Of a stretch of 13,928 nt of DNA, positions 7,274 to 13,928 are shown piece after piece; position 1 is the stretch's first letter, and each line of letters starts with the position of its first letter. The stretch is from assembly GCA_034927775.1 (NCBI GenBank), contig JAYFPL010000144.1:1-13928 (forward strand). Reading direction: 5' to 3'. The position numbers were made by a program, and so were the translations under genes. Source of the DNA: IOR16 sp034927775 (GTDB taxonomy: Bacteria > Bacillota > Clostridia > Peptostreptococcales > Anaerovoracaceae). The notes below the pieces were generated by a model. It searched no databases, had not been told where the DNA came from, and saw only the letters and a list, made by a program, of their open reading frames with translations.

Positions 7274-10200
7274 CTAAACAAGATCGTCGTCTACGAAATC
7301 CTCTTCCAGATCTAACTCGCCGTCGGCATCGTCTATATCCTCATCCATCAATTCCTCACTGAAGCCAGACTCTTCTTCGAACAACTCTTCTTCAGAAGAA
7401 ACCGCCTCAATATCGATGATGCTTTCCAAGCCGGAAGCACTGTCTAAGTCATCAGATTCTTTGATCTCAATTTCTTGCTCATCATCAGTTAAAACCTTTA
7501 CATCCAAGGCCAAACTCTGCATTTCTTTGATCAATACCTTAAACGATTCCGGAATTCCTGGTTCTGGAATGTTTTCATCCTTTACAATCGCTTCGTATGT
7601 CTTTACACGACCTACTACATCATCGGATTTTACAGTTAAAATTTCTTGTAGTGTATACGCTGCGCCATAAGCCTCAAGTGCCCATACTTCCATTTCTCCG
7701 AAACGCTGTCCACCAAATTGAGCTTTACCGCCCAAAGGCTGCTGTGTAACGAGAGAATATGGACCCGTGCTTCTTGCGTGAATCTTGTCATCAACAAGGT
7801 GATGCAACTTCAACATATACATATATCCTACAGTTACCGGATTATCAAATTCTTCTCCGGTTCTGCCATCACGCAACTGAAGCTTTCCGCTTTCCGGATA
7901 ACCACATTCTTTTAATAATTCAATAATATCTCTTTCGCTTGCACCATCAAATACAGGAGTAGAAATATACCAACCTTTATACTTAGCAGCTAAACCTAAA
8001 TGTACTTCCAATACCTGCCCGATATTCATACGGGAAGGTACACCAAGAGGATTTAACATGACTTGAAGCGGTGTGCCATCCTGCATAAATGGCATATCTT
8101 CCTGCGGAAGAATTCTGGAAATAACACCCTTATTTCCATGACGTCCTGCCATCTTATCTCCAACATTAATTTTTCTCTTTGTTGCAATATAGCAACGTAC
8201 CAATTTATTTACACCAGGAGGAAGCTCATCGCCGTTCTCCCTTGAGAAAATCTTCACATCGACAATAATACCGGTTTCTCCGTGAGGTACGCGTAAAGAA
8301 GTATCACGAACTTCTCTGGCTTTCTCACCAAAGATGGCACGAAGCAGTCTTTCTTCTGCCGTTAATTCGGTTTCTCCTTTTGGTGTTACTTTTCCAACCA
8401 AAATATCGGATGCATCCACCTCCGCACCAATACGGATAATGCCTTCTTCATCCAAATCTTTTAACGCGTCTTCACCAACATTCGGAATGTCTCTTGTGAT
8501 TTCTTCCGGTCCCAGCTTTGTATCTCTGGCCTCCGATTCATATTCTTCAATATGAATGGAAGTCAAGGCATCCTCCATAAGAAGCTGTTCATTCAAAATA
8601 ACAGCGTCTTCGTAATTGTATCCTTCCCAAGTCATGAAGCCGATCAGCAGATTCTTTCCAAGTGCAACTTCTCCTAAATCCGTTGATGGACCGTCTGCAA
8701 TGACTTCACCAGCTTCCACATACTCACCATGAGATACAATCGGCTTTTGATTGATACACGTACCCTGGTTAGACCGCTTATATTTAAGCATTTTATATTC
8801 ATCTAGGCCGCCGTCCTTATCTCTGCGGATCTTAATACGAACCGCATCTACATATTCAACGACACCAGTATTCCTTGCTAAGATTACAACCCCGGAATCA
8901 CAAGCAGCCTTGTATTCCATACCAGTACCTACAATTGGGGCATCACTAATCAATAGAGGCACTGCCTGACGTTGCATGTTAGCTCCCATTAGTGCACGGT
9001 TTGCGTCGTCATTTTCAAGGAATGGAATCAACGCTGTTGCAACAGATACAACCTGTCTTGGGGATACATCCATGAAGTCTACAACTTCTCTATTGTAAAG
9101 GTCAATTTCTCCGCCTGCACCTCTGGCTACTACCTTACGATTTACAAAATGTCCTTCGCTATCTAATGGTTCATTCGCCTGAGCAATGATAATCTGCTCT
9201 TCTTCGTCGGCAGTCAAATAATGAATGTCTTCGGTTACAATAGCAGATTGTTTGTCAACTCTTCGATATGGCGTTTCAATGAAGCCATATTCGTTCACAA
9301 TTCCATAAGTCGTAAGAGAACCAATCAAACCAATGTTTGGACCTTCCGGAGTTTCAATTGGACACATTCTTCCATAATGAGAATGATGTACGTCACGAAC
9401 TTCGAATCCGGCTCTTTCTCGAGAAAGACCACCCGGTCCCAATGCAGAAAGTCTTCTCTTATGAGTCAACTCTGCCAATGGATTGTTCTGGTCCATAAAC
9501 TGCGATAACTGTGAACTTCCAAAGAATTCTTTAATTGCAGCAGTAACCGGTCTAATATTCATAAGTGCTTGCGGTGTTGTTACTTCAATATCCTGAATGG
9601 TCATTCTTTCTTTTACAACACGTTCCATACGAGCAAGACCAATACGGAATTGGTTCTGAAGCAATTCGCCAACCGTTCTTAATCTACGATTTCCTAAATG
9701 GTCAATGTCATCAATGCTTCCAATCCCGTCAGAAAGATTTAAAATGTAACTTACCGAAGCAATAATATCATCAATAATAATATGTTTTGGTGAAAGTTGA
9801 TTTTTCATAGAAATCAACGTTTCTTTCAAGTGAGCTTCATCTGTATTTTCCAAAATAGAACGCAATACCGGATAGAAAACCTTTTTCGGAAGCTTATTTT
9901 CTTCCGGATCAAAGTCTACATAATTCTGCAAGCTGACAAAATTGTTACCGATTACTTTTACGGCTTTTTCTTCATCAATCTTACTGTAGACCATCGCGCT
10001 TTCAACACCAGCATTTTCAATCATAAATCCTAGTTCTCTGGAAATTTTCGTATCTTTTTCCACTAAAAGCTCGCCTGTAGAAGGATCAAATACATCCTCA
10101 GCAGCGATACAACCTATAATACGATTACCTAATCCTAGCTTTTTATTATATTTGTAACGGCCAACCTTAGCTAAGTCATATCTCTTGGCATCAAAAAACA

Positions 10201-11095
10201 ACGCTTCAATCAAATCGTAAGCGCTATCAAACGTAGCAGGTTCACCAGGTCTTAATTTTTTATATATTTCTTTTAAGCCTTCATCATAATTGCTTGTAAC
10301 ATCCTTTGCCATAGACTTATTTAGTCTCTCATGGCTGCCAAAAATTTGTTCAATTTCTGCGTTGTTACCTTCATAGAGAATTTTTGAAATCTCTGTAGAA
10401 AATTCATTATAACGGCGAATCTTCTTAGCAATTTCTGCTTCTGTAATATTCGGGTTCTTTCTTCGTTCCGTTTCCACCTTGTCCTCAACGGATTTATAAG
10501 CCAAAGCTCTTAAAATGGTGGTAATCGGCTGTTTTCTTGTTCGGTCTACACGAACTGAAATAATTTCGTTTGAGTCTGTTTCATACTCCAACCAAGCTCC
10601 TCTATTTGGAATGATTGTAGTTGAATATAACTTATTATTTGATTTATCAATTGCTACATCATAGTAAGGTCCCGGTGATCTTACAAGCTGTGTAACAACA
10701 ACACGTTCTGCTCCATTATAGATAAAGGTTCCTTTTTCGGTCATAATCGGGAAATCTCCCATGAATACTTCCTGTTCCTTTACCTCTCCGGTCTCCTTAT
10801 TGACCAGTCGAACTTTTACCTTCAAAGGAGCCGCATATGTTACATCGCGTTCCTTACATTCTTCCTGATCATATTTTGGTGCATCCGTTAAGGAATGTCC
10901 AATAAATTCTAGTACTAGATTGTCGGCATAATCCCGTATCGGGGATATGTCTTCAAAAACTTCTGTCAAACCCTCTTCCAAAAACCATTTGTAAGAATCC
11001 GTCTGAATTTGAATCAGATTTGGCATAGGAGCTACAACATTAATCTTTGAGTAGCTCATACGTTCTTTTTTACCTATTTTAACGGGTTGAGGCAT
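7274..11095 (-). CDS. rpoB: DNA-directed RNA polymerase subunit beta
   Basis: The beta subunit forms one pincer of RNA polymerase, part of the active centre and the rifampicin pocket. With the start chosen here it has 1273 residues. The N-terminus has the usual PNLIQIQTDSYKWFL segment. The rifampicin region (GSSQLSQFMDQNNPL to RRLSALGP) has D535, H545 and S550, the wild-type equivalents of E. coli D516, H526 and S531. GDKMAGRHGNKGV near 980 contains the conserved active-site lysines. The last 70 residues form a strongly acidic tail, with 34 Asp or Glu and one Lys. The start is ATG 11093-11095 with AAGGAGG (11103-11109) 7 bases upstream; a TTG nine codons earlier lacks such a site. It has its own promoter, and rplJ and rplL, its usual upstream neighbours, are not there. 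Confidence 0.98.
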   Translation of the reverse strand: MPQPVKIGKKERMSYSKINVVAPMPNLIQIQTDSYKWFLEEGLTEVFEDISPIRDYADNLVLEFIGHSLTDAPKYDQEECKERDVTYAAPLKVKVRLVNKETGEVKEQEVFMGDFPIMTEKGTFIYNGAERVVVTQLVRSPGPYYDVAIDKSNNKLYSTTIIPNRGAWLEYETDSNEIISVRVDRTRKQPITTILRALAYKSVEDKVETERRKNPNITEAEIAKKIRRYNEFSTEISKILYEGNNAEIEQIFGSHERLNKSMAKDVTSNYDEGLKEIYKKLRPGEPATFDSAYDLIEALFFDAKRYDLAKVGRYKYNKKLGLGNRIIGCIAAEDVFDPSTGELLVEKDTKISRELGFMIENAGVESAMVYSKIDEEKAVKVIGNNFVSLQNYVDFDPEENKLPKKVFYPVLRSILENTDEAHLKETLISMKNQLSPKHIIIDDIIASVSYILNLSDGIGSIDDIDHLGNRRLRTVGELLQNQFRIGLARMERVVKERMTIQDIEVTTPQALMNIRPVTAAIKEFFGSSQLSQFMDQNNPLAELTHKRRLSALGPGGLSRERAGFEVRDVHHSHYGRMCPIETPEGPNIGLIGSLTTYGIVNEYGFIETPYRRVDKQSAIVTEDIHYLTADEEEQIIIAQANEPLDSEGHFVNRKVVARGAGGEIDLYNREVVDFMDVSPRQVVSVATALIPFLENDDANRALMGANMQRQAVPLLISDAPIVGTGMEYKAACDSGVVILARNTGVVEYVDAVRIKIRRDKDGGLDEYKMLKYKRSNQGTCINQKPIVSHGEYVEAGEVIADGPSTDLGEVALGKNLLIGFMTWEGYNYEDAVILNEQLLMEDALTSIHIEEYESEARDTKLGPEEITRDIPNVGEDALKDLDEEGIIRIGAEVDASDILVGKVTPKGETELTAEERLLRAIFGEKAREVRDTSLRVPHGETGIIVDVKIFSRENGDELPPGVNKLVRCYIATKRKINVGDKMAGRHGNKGVISRILPQEDMPFMQDGTPLQVMLNPLGVPSRMNIGQVLEVHLGLAAKYKGWYISTPVFDGASERDIIELLKECGYPESGKLQLRDGRTGEEFDNPVTVGYMYMLKLHHLVDDKIHARSTGPYSLVTQQPLGGKAQFGGQRFGEMEVWALEAYGAAYTLQEILTVKSDDVVGRVKTYEAIVKDENIPEPGIPESFKVLIKEMQSLALDVKVLTDDEQEIEIKESDDLDSASGLESIIDIEAVSSEEELFEEESGFSEELMDEDIDDADGELDLEEDFVDDDLV

Positions 11096-11102
11096 GTTCT
11101 TC

Positions 11103-11109
11103 CCTCCTT
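11103..11109 (-). promoter_or_regulatory. Ribosome binding site of rpoB
   Basis: AAGGAGG in the transcribed direction, 7 bases before ATG at 11093-11095. It decides this start over the TTG at 11120-11122 and the ATG at 11111-11113. Confidence 0.9.
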
Positions 11110-11145
11110 GCATTGAAAACAAAATACTTTGCGTGGCAATGTACT

Positions 11146-11174
11146 ATAATAGCATACGTTTTTCAACTAGTCAA
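11146..11174 (-). promoter_or_regulatory. Promoter of rpoBC
   Basis: The -35 box TTGACT (11169-11174) and -10 box TATTAT (11146-11151) are separated by 17 bases, with TG at the extended -10 position. Transcription should start near 11139, leaving an untranslated leader of about 44 bases. This gives rpoBC a promoter independent of rplKAJL, which is not in the window. Confidence 0.85.
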
Positions 11175-11188
11175 GGAAATTATTGACT
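11169..11188. repeat. Inverted repeat overlapping the rpoB -35 box
   Basis: AGTCAA (11169-11174) and TTGACT (11183-11188) form a perfect 6-bp inverted repeat with an 8-base spacer. One arm is exactly the rpoB -35 box. It could be a regulator site, or the second -35-like hexamer may be coincidental. I found no matching -10 box for a plus-strand promoter. Confidence 0.35.
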
Positions 11189-11248
11189 ATTTCATAAAAT
11201 ATTAATCCGAAAACTAAATTTTAAAAGAAAAAAGCTATAATATCAACA

Positions 11249-11271
11249 AAGTATAATTAAAAATTATACTT
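11249..11271. repeat. Short A+T-rich palindrome upstream of rpoB
   Basis: AAGTATAATT (11249-11258) and AATTATACTT (11262-11271) are perfect 10-bp arms around AAA. Each arm has a single G-C pair. It lies between the transporter terminator and the rpoB promoter. In RNA it would be a weak hairpin without a proper U-run. Confidence 0.4.
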
Positions 11272-11315
11272 CGAACATAAAAAAAGTGAATTTTCCGTTA
11301 CATTTCCTATTATAT

Positions 11316-11353
11316 AAAAAAAGAGAGGAAATTCTAAAGATTTCCTCTCTTTT
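11316..11353 (-). terminator. Intrinsic terminator of the transporter gene
   Basis: A 14-bp perfect stem (11319-11332 with 11340-11353) has a 7-base loop. In the transcribed direction the stem end runs into seven consecutive U (11322-11316). It begins 26 bases after the transporter stop codon and separates that gene from rpoBC. The opposite strand also ends in a short T run, so weak two-way activity is possible. Confidence 0.92.
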
Positions 11354-11379
11354 ATATCTCTTATTTTTAATTATTTCGA

Positions 11380-12834
11380 TTAAGCTTTTATATTTTTTCT
11401 TCCTCCGAAAGAAACATACCCAATATATGCTAAGAATGCAAATCCAACAAGCATCCAACCTACAGAGTGGAATTTATCCCAATAACCCTTGAGGTAAATT
11501 CCTACTACAAGTATCGGCAATACATAAGTCATATAACCTCTTACAGAAAGAGGGAATCTGATGCCTTCTCCGGAATTTGCCTCTGAAATGAAGTTATTCC
11601 AACCCCATCCATAACGTGAAGTACAGAAGATCAAATATACCATTGAGCCTAAAGGAAGTAGATTACTGGAAACAATAAAGTCTTCTAAATCCATGATATT
11701 TGTACCTTCGCCAAGAGGCTGAATTGCAGAAAGTGTGGAAAAACCTAAAATACAAGGAAGTGATAATACTATGATTGCTGCCATATTAACCAATACTGCT
11801 TTTTTACGTTCCCAACCCCATAAATCAATTGCAAAGGAAATAATGTTCTCAAATACTGCAATAATCGTTGACAATGCTGCAAAGGATAAGAAAAGGAAGA
11901 AAAAGGCTCCCCAAACACGTCCACCTACCATTTGTTCAAAAATATTCGGTAATGTAATGAATACCAAACCAGGACCAGCGCCAGGTTCTACATCAAATGC
12001 AAAGCAAGCCGGAATAACAATCAATCCTGCCATAATTGCAACAAAGGTATCCAAAAGCGTGATACTCGCAGCTTCTCCAGCCAAAGAGCGAGATTTATCT
12101 AAGTAACTTCCGAAAATTGCCATAGAACCGATACCGATACTCAATGTAAAGAATGCCTGCGAAAGAGCTCCAAAAACTACATTCCCAACCCCATTTTCAA
12201 CCATCTTTCCAAAGTCAGGTATTAAATAGAATTTAATGCCTTCTCCGGCACCAGGCAAAGTCAGAACACGAATAACCAATACCACCATGATTGCCAAAAG
12301 ACAAATCATCATAATCTTTGTGATACGTTCTACACCATTTTGTAATCCAATCGAACAAATTCCAAAAGAAAGTACAACGGCAATGATCATCCAAAGTGTC
12401 ATTGTCCCTGGGTTTCCAAGCATACTACCGAATCCGCTCGCCACTTCCTCTGGGGAAGCACCTACAAATTCACCAGTCAACATGCGATAGCAATAATACA
12501 TCATCCATCCGCCGACCATGGTATAGAACATCATAAGTACATAGTTTCCAATCATCCCAAAATATCCGAAATTATGAAACTTGCTGCCTTGAGGTTCTAA
12601 TGTATGGAAAGAGGATGCCACACTCTTTTGACTGGCGCGCCCTACTGAAAATTCGCATACCATAATTGGTAACCCCAAAATAACTAAAAAAATCAAATAG
12701 ATGAGGATAAATGCAGCACCGCCAAACTGTCCGGCCATGTAAGGGAATTTCCATACATTTCCGAGTCCAACAGCGCAACCTGCGGAAACAAGAATAAATC
12801 CTAACCGAGATCCGAATTTTTCTCTTTCTGCCAT
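11380..12834 (-). CDS. Sodium-dependent transporter, neurotransmitter:sodium symporter (SNF) family
   Basis: An integral membrane protein that should import an amino acid or related amine using the sodium gradient. It has 484 residues and about 12 hydrophobic segments by eye: 9-31, 40-61, 88-114, 144-163, 172-192, 215-243, 256-280, 306-336, 345-365, 388-406, 432-448 and 457-475. The family signature GLGNVWKFPY is at 23-32, with the sodium-site residues A21, V22 and N26 of LeuT type. FFTLSIGIG (228-236) is the unwound part of TM6, and S322-T323 in TM8 match the second sodium site. D262 in TM7 replaces the Asn of LeuT, as in the chloride-independent bacterial transporter Tyt1. I chose ATG 12832-12834; AAAGGA (12845-12850) lies 10 bases upstream, while a GTG at 12841-12843 is too close to it. 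The substrate cannot be read from the sequence. Confidence 0.95.
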   Translation of the reverse strand: MAEREKFGSRLGFILVSAGCAVGLGNVWKFPYMAGQFGGAAFILIYLIFLVILGLPIMVCEFSVGRASQKSVASSFHTLEPQGSKFHNFGYFGMIGNYVLMMFYTMVGGWMMYYCYRMLTGEFVGASPEEVASGFGSMLGNPGTMTLWMIIAVVLSFGICSIGLQNGVERITKIMMICLLAIMVVLVIRVLTLPGAGEGIKFYLIPDFGKMVENGVGNVVFGALSQAFFTLSIGIGSMAIFGSYLDKSRSLAGEAASITLLDTFVAIMAGLIVIPACFAFDVEPGAGPGLVFITLPNIFEQMVGGRVWGAFFFLFLSFAALSTIIAVFENIISFAIDLWGWERKKAVLVNMAAIIVLSLPCILGFSTLSAIQPLGEGTNIMDLEDFIVSSNLLPLGSMVYLIFCTSRYGWGWNNFISEANSGEGIRFPLSVRGYMTYVLPILVVGIYLKGYWDKFHSVGWMLVGFAFLAYIGYVSFGGRKNIKA

Positions 12835-12862
12835 AAAAAACACATCCTTTCTTTATTATTAT

Positions 12863-12878
12863 ATTGCATTAATGCAAT
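12863..12878. promoter_or_regulatory. Candidate operator: perfect 16-bp palindrome at the transporter start site
   Basis: ATTGCATTAATGCAAT is a perfect 16-bp palindrome with no spacer. It lies about 5 to 20 bases after the predicted transcription start and before the ribosome binding site of the transporter gene. A dimeric repressor bound here would block transcription. I cannot name the regulator, and none is encoded in the window. Confidence 0.55.
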
Positions 12879-12888
12879 CATACTTAGT

Positions 12889-12917
12889 ATAATATAATGC
12901 TTTTATTTACAGGTCAA
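12889..12917 (-). promoter_or_regulatory. Promoter of the transporter gene
   Basis: -35 TTGACC (12912-12917), 17-base spacer, -10 TATTAT (12889-12894). The start should fall near 12882, followed at once by the 16-bp palindrome. Confidence 0.75.
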
Positions 12918-13098
12918 TCATTCCCAATTGATGAAATGTCCAATTCTTCAAAAAATAATTCTGTCGAATACTTATTTTACAGAATTTCCTAAACTTATCT
13001 TGAGAAATCGTCGCGTGTTCACGTATCCAAAAAAGAATGTATCGCAATTTCAAATTATTTTCATAAATAGAATCCCCTTCCTGTTTTCGACGAAACTT
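12907..13098 (-). pseudogene. Possible frameshifted small ORF, unrecognised
   Basis: An open frame of 63 codons ends with TAA at 12907-12909 and has no usual start codon of its own near a ribosome binding site. Upstream lies a strong site AGGAAGGGG (13074-13082), 9 bases before an ATG (13062-13064). That ATG frame stops after four codons (ATG AAA ATA ATT TGA). One extra A in the AAAA run would join this ATG to the long frame and give a 52-residue basic protein beginning MKNNLKLRYILFWIREHATI. I recognise no family. It may be a gene remnant, a sequencing error in a real small gene, or chance. Its end overlaps the transporter -35 box, which argues for a relic or chance. Confidence 0.25.
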
Positions 13099-13137
13099 TT
13101 AAAATTATATAGTACTATATATAATAATATTCTTTGT

Positions 13138-13180
13138 AAAAATAAATACCGAGCAAATCATCTGCTCGGTATTTATTTTT
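13138..13180 (-). terminator. Intrinsic terminator of the rbsB-like gene, possibly two-way
   Basis: A perfect 18-bp stem (13138-13155 with 13163-13180) with a 7-base loop. Its core is ACCGAGCA / TGCTCGGT. In the transcribed direction the 3' arm ends in UAUUUAUUUUU. It starts 31 bases after the rbsB stop. The plus strand also ends in a long T-run, so it can work in both directions. Confidence 0.9.
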
Positions 13181-13211
13181 TTTAATTTATACGTTTCAAA
13201 AAACAATTGTA

Positions 13212-13928
13212 TTATTCTTTTGTCACAAGTGCCAATTCTACAGGAATGTAAGAATCTACTTGTTCTCCAGCAATCACTTTAAATGCTGCATCTACACCAT
13301 TTGCACCAATTTCTTTCGGAAGCTGCTGCACGGTTGCAGCCATAGTTCCTGCTTCCACTGCTGCCACGGCATCATCCGTTGCATCAAACCCAACAATCAT
13401 AATTTCTCTTCCGGAATCTTTAATTGCTTCCAATGCTCCAAGAGCCATTTCATCATTGTGTGCAAACACTGCATTGATTTCAGGCTGTGCCTGCAAAATA
13501 TTTTCCATTACGGAAAGACCTTCTGCGCGATCAAAATTTGCAGTCTGTCTTGCAACAACTTCTAAGCCGCTGCCTTCAATTGCTTTATTGAAACCTTCGC
13601 CGCGATCTCTTGCTGCAGAAGCGCCCGGAATACCTTCCAGCTCAACAACCTTTCCGCTGCCACCCAGTTGTTCAATGATATACTTTCCAGCCATTTCACC
13701 ACCTGCGACGTTGTCTGATGCAATGTGAACTGCAACCTCACCAGAATTTGCTGCTCGATCTAATGTAATAACCGGAATATTTGCCTCATTCGCTGCCGCA
13801 ACGGCACTTCCAACGGCATCTGAGTCAGTCGGATTAATTAGAATCAGGTCAACCCCCTGTGTAATTAAATCCTCTACGTTGGACATTTCTGTTCCTGCAT
13901 CATCCTGAGAATCCAAAACAACAAGAGT
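13212..13928 (-). CDS. rbsB: Ribose-type ABC transporter substrate-binding protein, C-terminal 238 residues (cut by window edge)
   Basis: An extracytoplasmic sugar-binding protein that hands its ligand to an RbsA/RbsC-type importer. The frame is open to the window edge, so the signal peptide and first part are missing. It follows RbsB closely: INPTDSDAV, TLDRAANSGEV, ASDNVAGG, VVELEGIPGASAARDRGEGF, FDRAEGLSVMENILQAQP, AVFAHNDEMALGA and VGFDATDDA. Residues of this fragment that match E. coli ribose contacts are N32 (N64), D57-R58 (D89, R90), R109 (R141), F132 (F164), N158 (N190), F181-D182 (F214, D215) and Q202 (about Q235). Ribose is therefore the likeliest ligand; a related pentose or quorum sugar is possible. 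The gene ends its transcription unit at the strong terminator 31 bases downstream. The permease and ATPase genes, if linked, lie outside the window. Confidence 0.93.
   Translation of the reverse strand, partial: TLVVLDSQDDAGTEMSNVEDLITQGVDLILINPTDSDAVGSAVAAANEANIPVITLDRAANSGEVAVHIASDNVAGGEMAGKYIIEQLGGSGKVVELEGIPGASAARDRGEGFNKAIEGSGLEVVARQTANFDRAEGLSVMENILQAQPEINAVFAHNDEMALGALEAIKDSGREIMIVGFDATDDAVAAVEAGTMAATVQQLPKEIGANGVDAAFKVIAGEQVDSYIPVELALVTKE

Larger units (their letters stand above)
12835..13211. other. Gene-poor 377-base region between transporter and rbsB-like gene
   Basis: A+T-rich. It holds the rbsB terminator (13138-13180), a 16-bp palindrome TATATAGTACTATATA at 13106-13121, a possible broken small ORF (12907-13098), an 8-bp inverted repeat (12957-12964 with 12979-12986), the transporter promoter and a second 16-bp palindrome (12863-12878). 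I see no tRNA, riboswitch or confirmed gene. Confidence 0.7.

Noticed and set aside
2923..10000. Drug-resistance substitutions in S12 or RpoB
   Set aside because: The key positions K56 and the KDLPG lysine in S12, and D535, H545 and S550 in RpoB, all have wild-type residues.
11096..11122. Longer rpoB starts at TTG 11120-11122 or ATG 11111-11113
   Set aside because: The extra residues would be encoded by the ribosome binding site itself, and ATG 11093-11095 has ideal spacing.
11735..12106. Plus-strand open frame of 123 codons inside the transporter gene
   Set aside because: Antisense to conserved membrane segments TM6 to TM9. Its content mirrors the transporter codons and no start signals were seen.
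13106..13121. TATATAGTACTATATA as an operator or promoter
   Set aside because: A 16-bp palindrome of nearly pure A+T in an A+T-rich gap is not very surprising. The TATAAT-like hexamers around it have no suitably spaced -35 box.
12928..13185. Plus-strand open frame of 85 codons in the transporter-rbsB gap
   Set aside because: No ribosome binding site before its ATG, and it runs through the strong terminator stem at 13138-13180.

Overview
The window is a low-GC bacterial chromosome segment in which every supported gene lies on the minus strand, so the reading order is from the right end to the left end. It carries the transcription and translation core: rpoB, rpoC, rpsL (S12), rpsG (S7), fusA (EF-G) and the first 58 codons of tuf (EF-Tu). 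Upstream of these are a sodium-coupled neurotransmitter-symporter-family transporter and the C-terminal part of a ribose-type ABC substrate-binding protein. The A+T-rich intergenic regions, strong AGGAGG-type ribosome binding sites, GTG and TTG starts, the 138-residue Firmicutes-length S12 and the RpoB/RpoC sequences point to an anaerobic Firmicute of class Clostridia. I cannot fix the family from this sequence.

Layout from right to left: rbsB-like gene (5' end outside the window) and a strong terminator (about 13138-13180). Next is a 377-base gap without a confirmed gene. It contains a possible frameshifted small ORF, the transporter promoter and a perfect 16-bp palindrome just past the predicted transcription start. 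The transporter gene follows (11380-12834) and ends at a 14-bp-stem terminator. A 200-base A+T-rich spacer carries an extended -10 promoter for rpoB. rpoB (start corrected to 11095) and rpoC (start corrected to a TTG at 7213) form one unit. The str operon then has its own promoter, lying inside a 9-bp inverted repeat, and runs rpsL, rpsG, fusA, tuf.

The genes work together as follows. rpoB and rpoC encode the two catalytic subunits of RNA polymerase. S12 and S7 belong to the decoding and head regions of the 30S subunit, and EF-G and EF-Tu drive elongation. The drug-target residues I could locate in RpoB and S12 have the wild-type, drug-sensitive identity.

I found no clearly novel system, no CRISPR array, no RNA gene and no mobile element. 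The most interesting points are non-coding: paired hairpins with a T-box-like core between rpsL and rpsG, the dyad around the str promoter, the palindrome at the transporter start site, and rpoBC lying next to a transporter instead of the usual rplKAJL genes. Promoters, terminators and hairpins were read by eye and not scored by folding software.
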